Part shown: positions 63,649 through 64,000 of the stretch, one piece after another
Numbering within the stretch: position 1 is the first letter of the stretch
Layout of the letters: every line of letters begins with the position of its first letter
Origin: Paragordius varius
Taxonomy: Eukaryota > Nematomorpha
Direction of reading: 5' to 3'
Length of the DNA: 64,000 nucleotides
Assembly: GCA_964247055.1 (NCBI GenBank)
Contig: OZ176053.1
Span: 10,478,001-10,542,000 of the forward strand
Made by a program: the position numbers and the translations under genes
Notes under the pieces: generated by a model
What the model was told of the DNA's origin: nothing
The model's database searches: none
What the model saw: only the letters and a program-made list of their open reading frames with translations

Positions 63649-64000
63649 TTAGGATTCCATATTCGGAATTTTATATCCATGAAGTAGCTTCCTCCATAAA
63701 CTACGATCTTTACATTGTTCTGTGGAAAGGCTACGTTGATTCAAGTCCATTTTTATATTATCATTATAAGAAAAGAGTGGTCGTCCCTTTCTTCTATTGC
63801 CATCAACATTAATGTTTTCAACAGTTTTTAACGGATGGGTGGCGTCTCTTCTCTGAGTATGACCGTATAGACGCAATCTGTTAGTTTGAATTATATAATC
63901 GATTTTATCGTTTTCTTTAATGAAAATTGGTATTTCTGGTGTACGAAAGCAGCTTTTGAGTATTCGATTCTCACTGGTTAGGAGTTTTGTTTGATTTGTT
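63649..64000 (-). mobile_element. LINE 3' end: C-terminus of reverse-transcriptase ORF
   Basis: On the minus strand, an open frame enters from the window edge and ends at TAA (63649-63651). It carries the C-terminal hallmark of non-LTR retrotransposon ORF2 proteins: 'RLRLYGHTQRRDATHPLKTV' (LRWxGHxxRR motif), then 'GNRRKGRPLFSYNDNI', 'DLNQRSLSTEQCKDRSLWRK' and 'LLHGYKIPN'. The visible 116 codons are uninterrupted. The polymerase and endonuclease domains would lie beyond 64000. I see no long poly-A or tandem tail within about 100 bp of the stop, so the 3' end is undefined. The motif set suits RTE/Jockey-like clades; I cannot choose between them from this part. Confidence 0.8.

Overview
This is about 64 kb of very AT-rich animal nuclear DNA carrying spliced genes and many transposons. 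Three features mark it as metazoan: spliceosomal GT-AG introns, a PDE6D gene, and a secreted CAP-domain protein with a cysteine-rich tail. Two of the recognised genes (PDE6D, IDH3B) contain ultra-short introns of 22-29 nt, while neighbouring introns run from 65 nt to 8.2 kb. Dicyemid mesozoans are reported to have highly shortened introns, so a dicyemid or another miniaturised parasite is my leading guess for the host. That placement is inference, not proof.

Layout. 1-12.7 kb: gene-poor. It holds a family of long-TIR MITEs (444-972, 2239-2801), a possible terminal exon at 2802-3051, and a hAT-like element (4552-8342) that contains a mariner-type MITE and a head-on pair of Helitron copies. 12.8-18.7 kb: a four-exon gene for an unrecognised Asn/Ser/Lys-rich protein of about 1,031 aa, with a 546-bp hAT element in its last intron. 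18.7-23.9 kb: MITEs only. 23.9-37.4 kb: a six-exon CAP/CRISP-like secreted protein gene. Its fifth intron carries a 7.6-kb non-autonomous Helitron made of near-identical tandem units with a 2,109-bp higher-order period. 38.5 kb: a small ORF resembling mitochondrial ribosomal protein bL28. 38.8-45.7 kb: intergenic, with repeats.

45.7-61.1 kb is a compact gene cluster: PDE6D (+), GTF2E1/TFIIE-alpha (-), IDH3B (+) and an SLC7-type amino-acid transporter (+). PDE6D and GTF2E1 lie tail to tail, 133 bp apart. GTF2E1 and IDH3B lie head to head with only about 40 bp between inferred start codons. 61.1-64 kb is intergenic and ends in the 3' end of a LINE reverse-transcriptase ORF on the minus strand.

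The genes do not form one pathway. They are housekeeping functions (prenyl-protein shuttling, Pol II initiation, the TCA cycle, amino-acid transport), plus one secreted protein and one unknown. Exon models were built by hand from homology, reading frame and splice sites. In every multi-exon model the phases join exactly.
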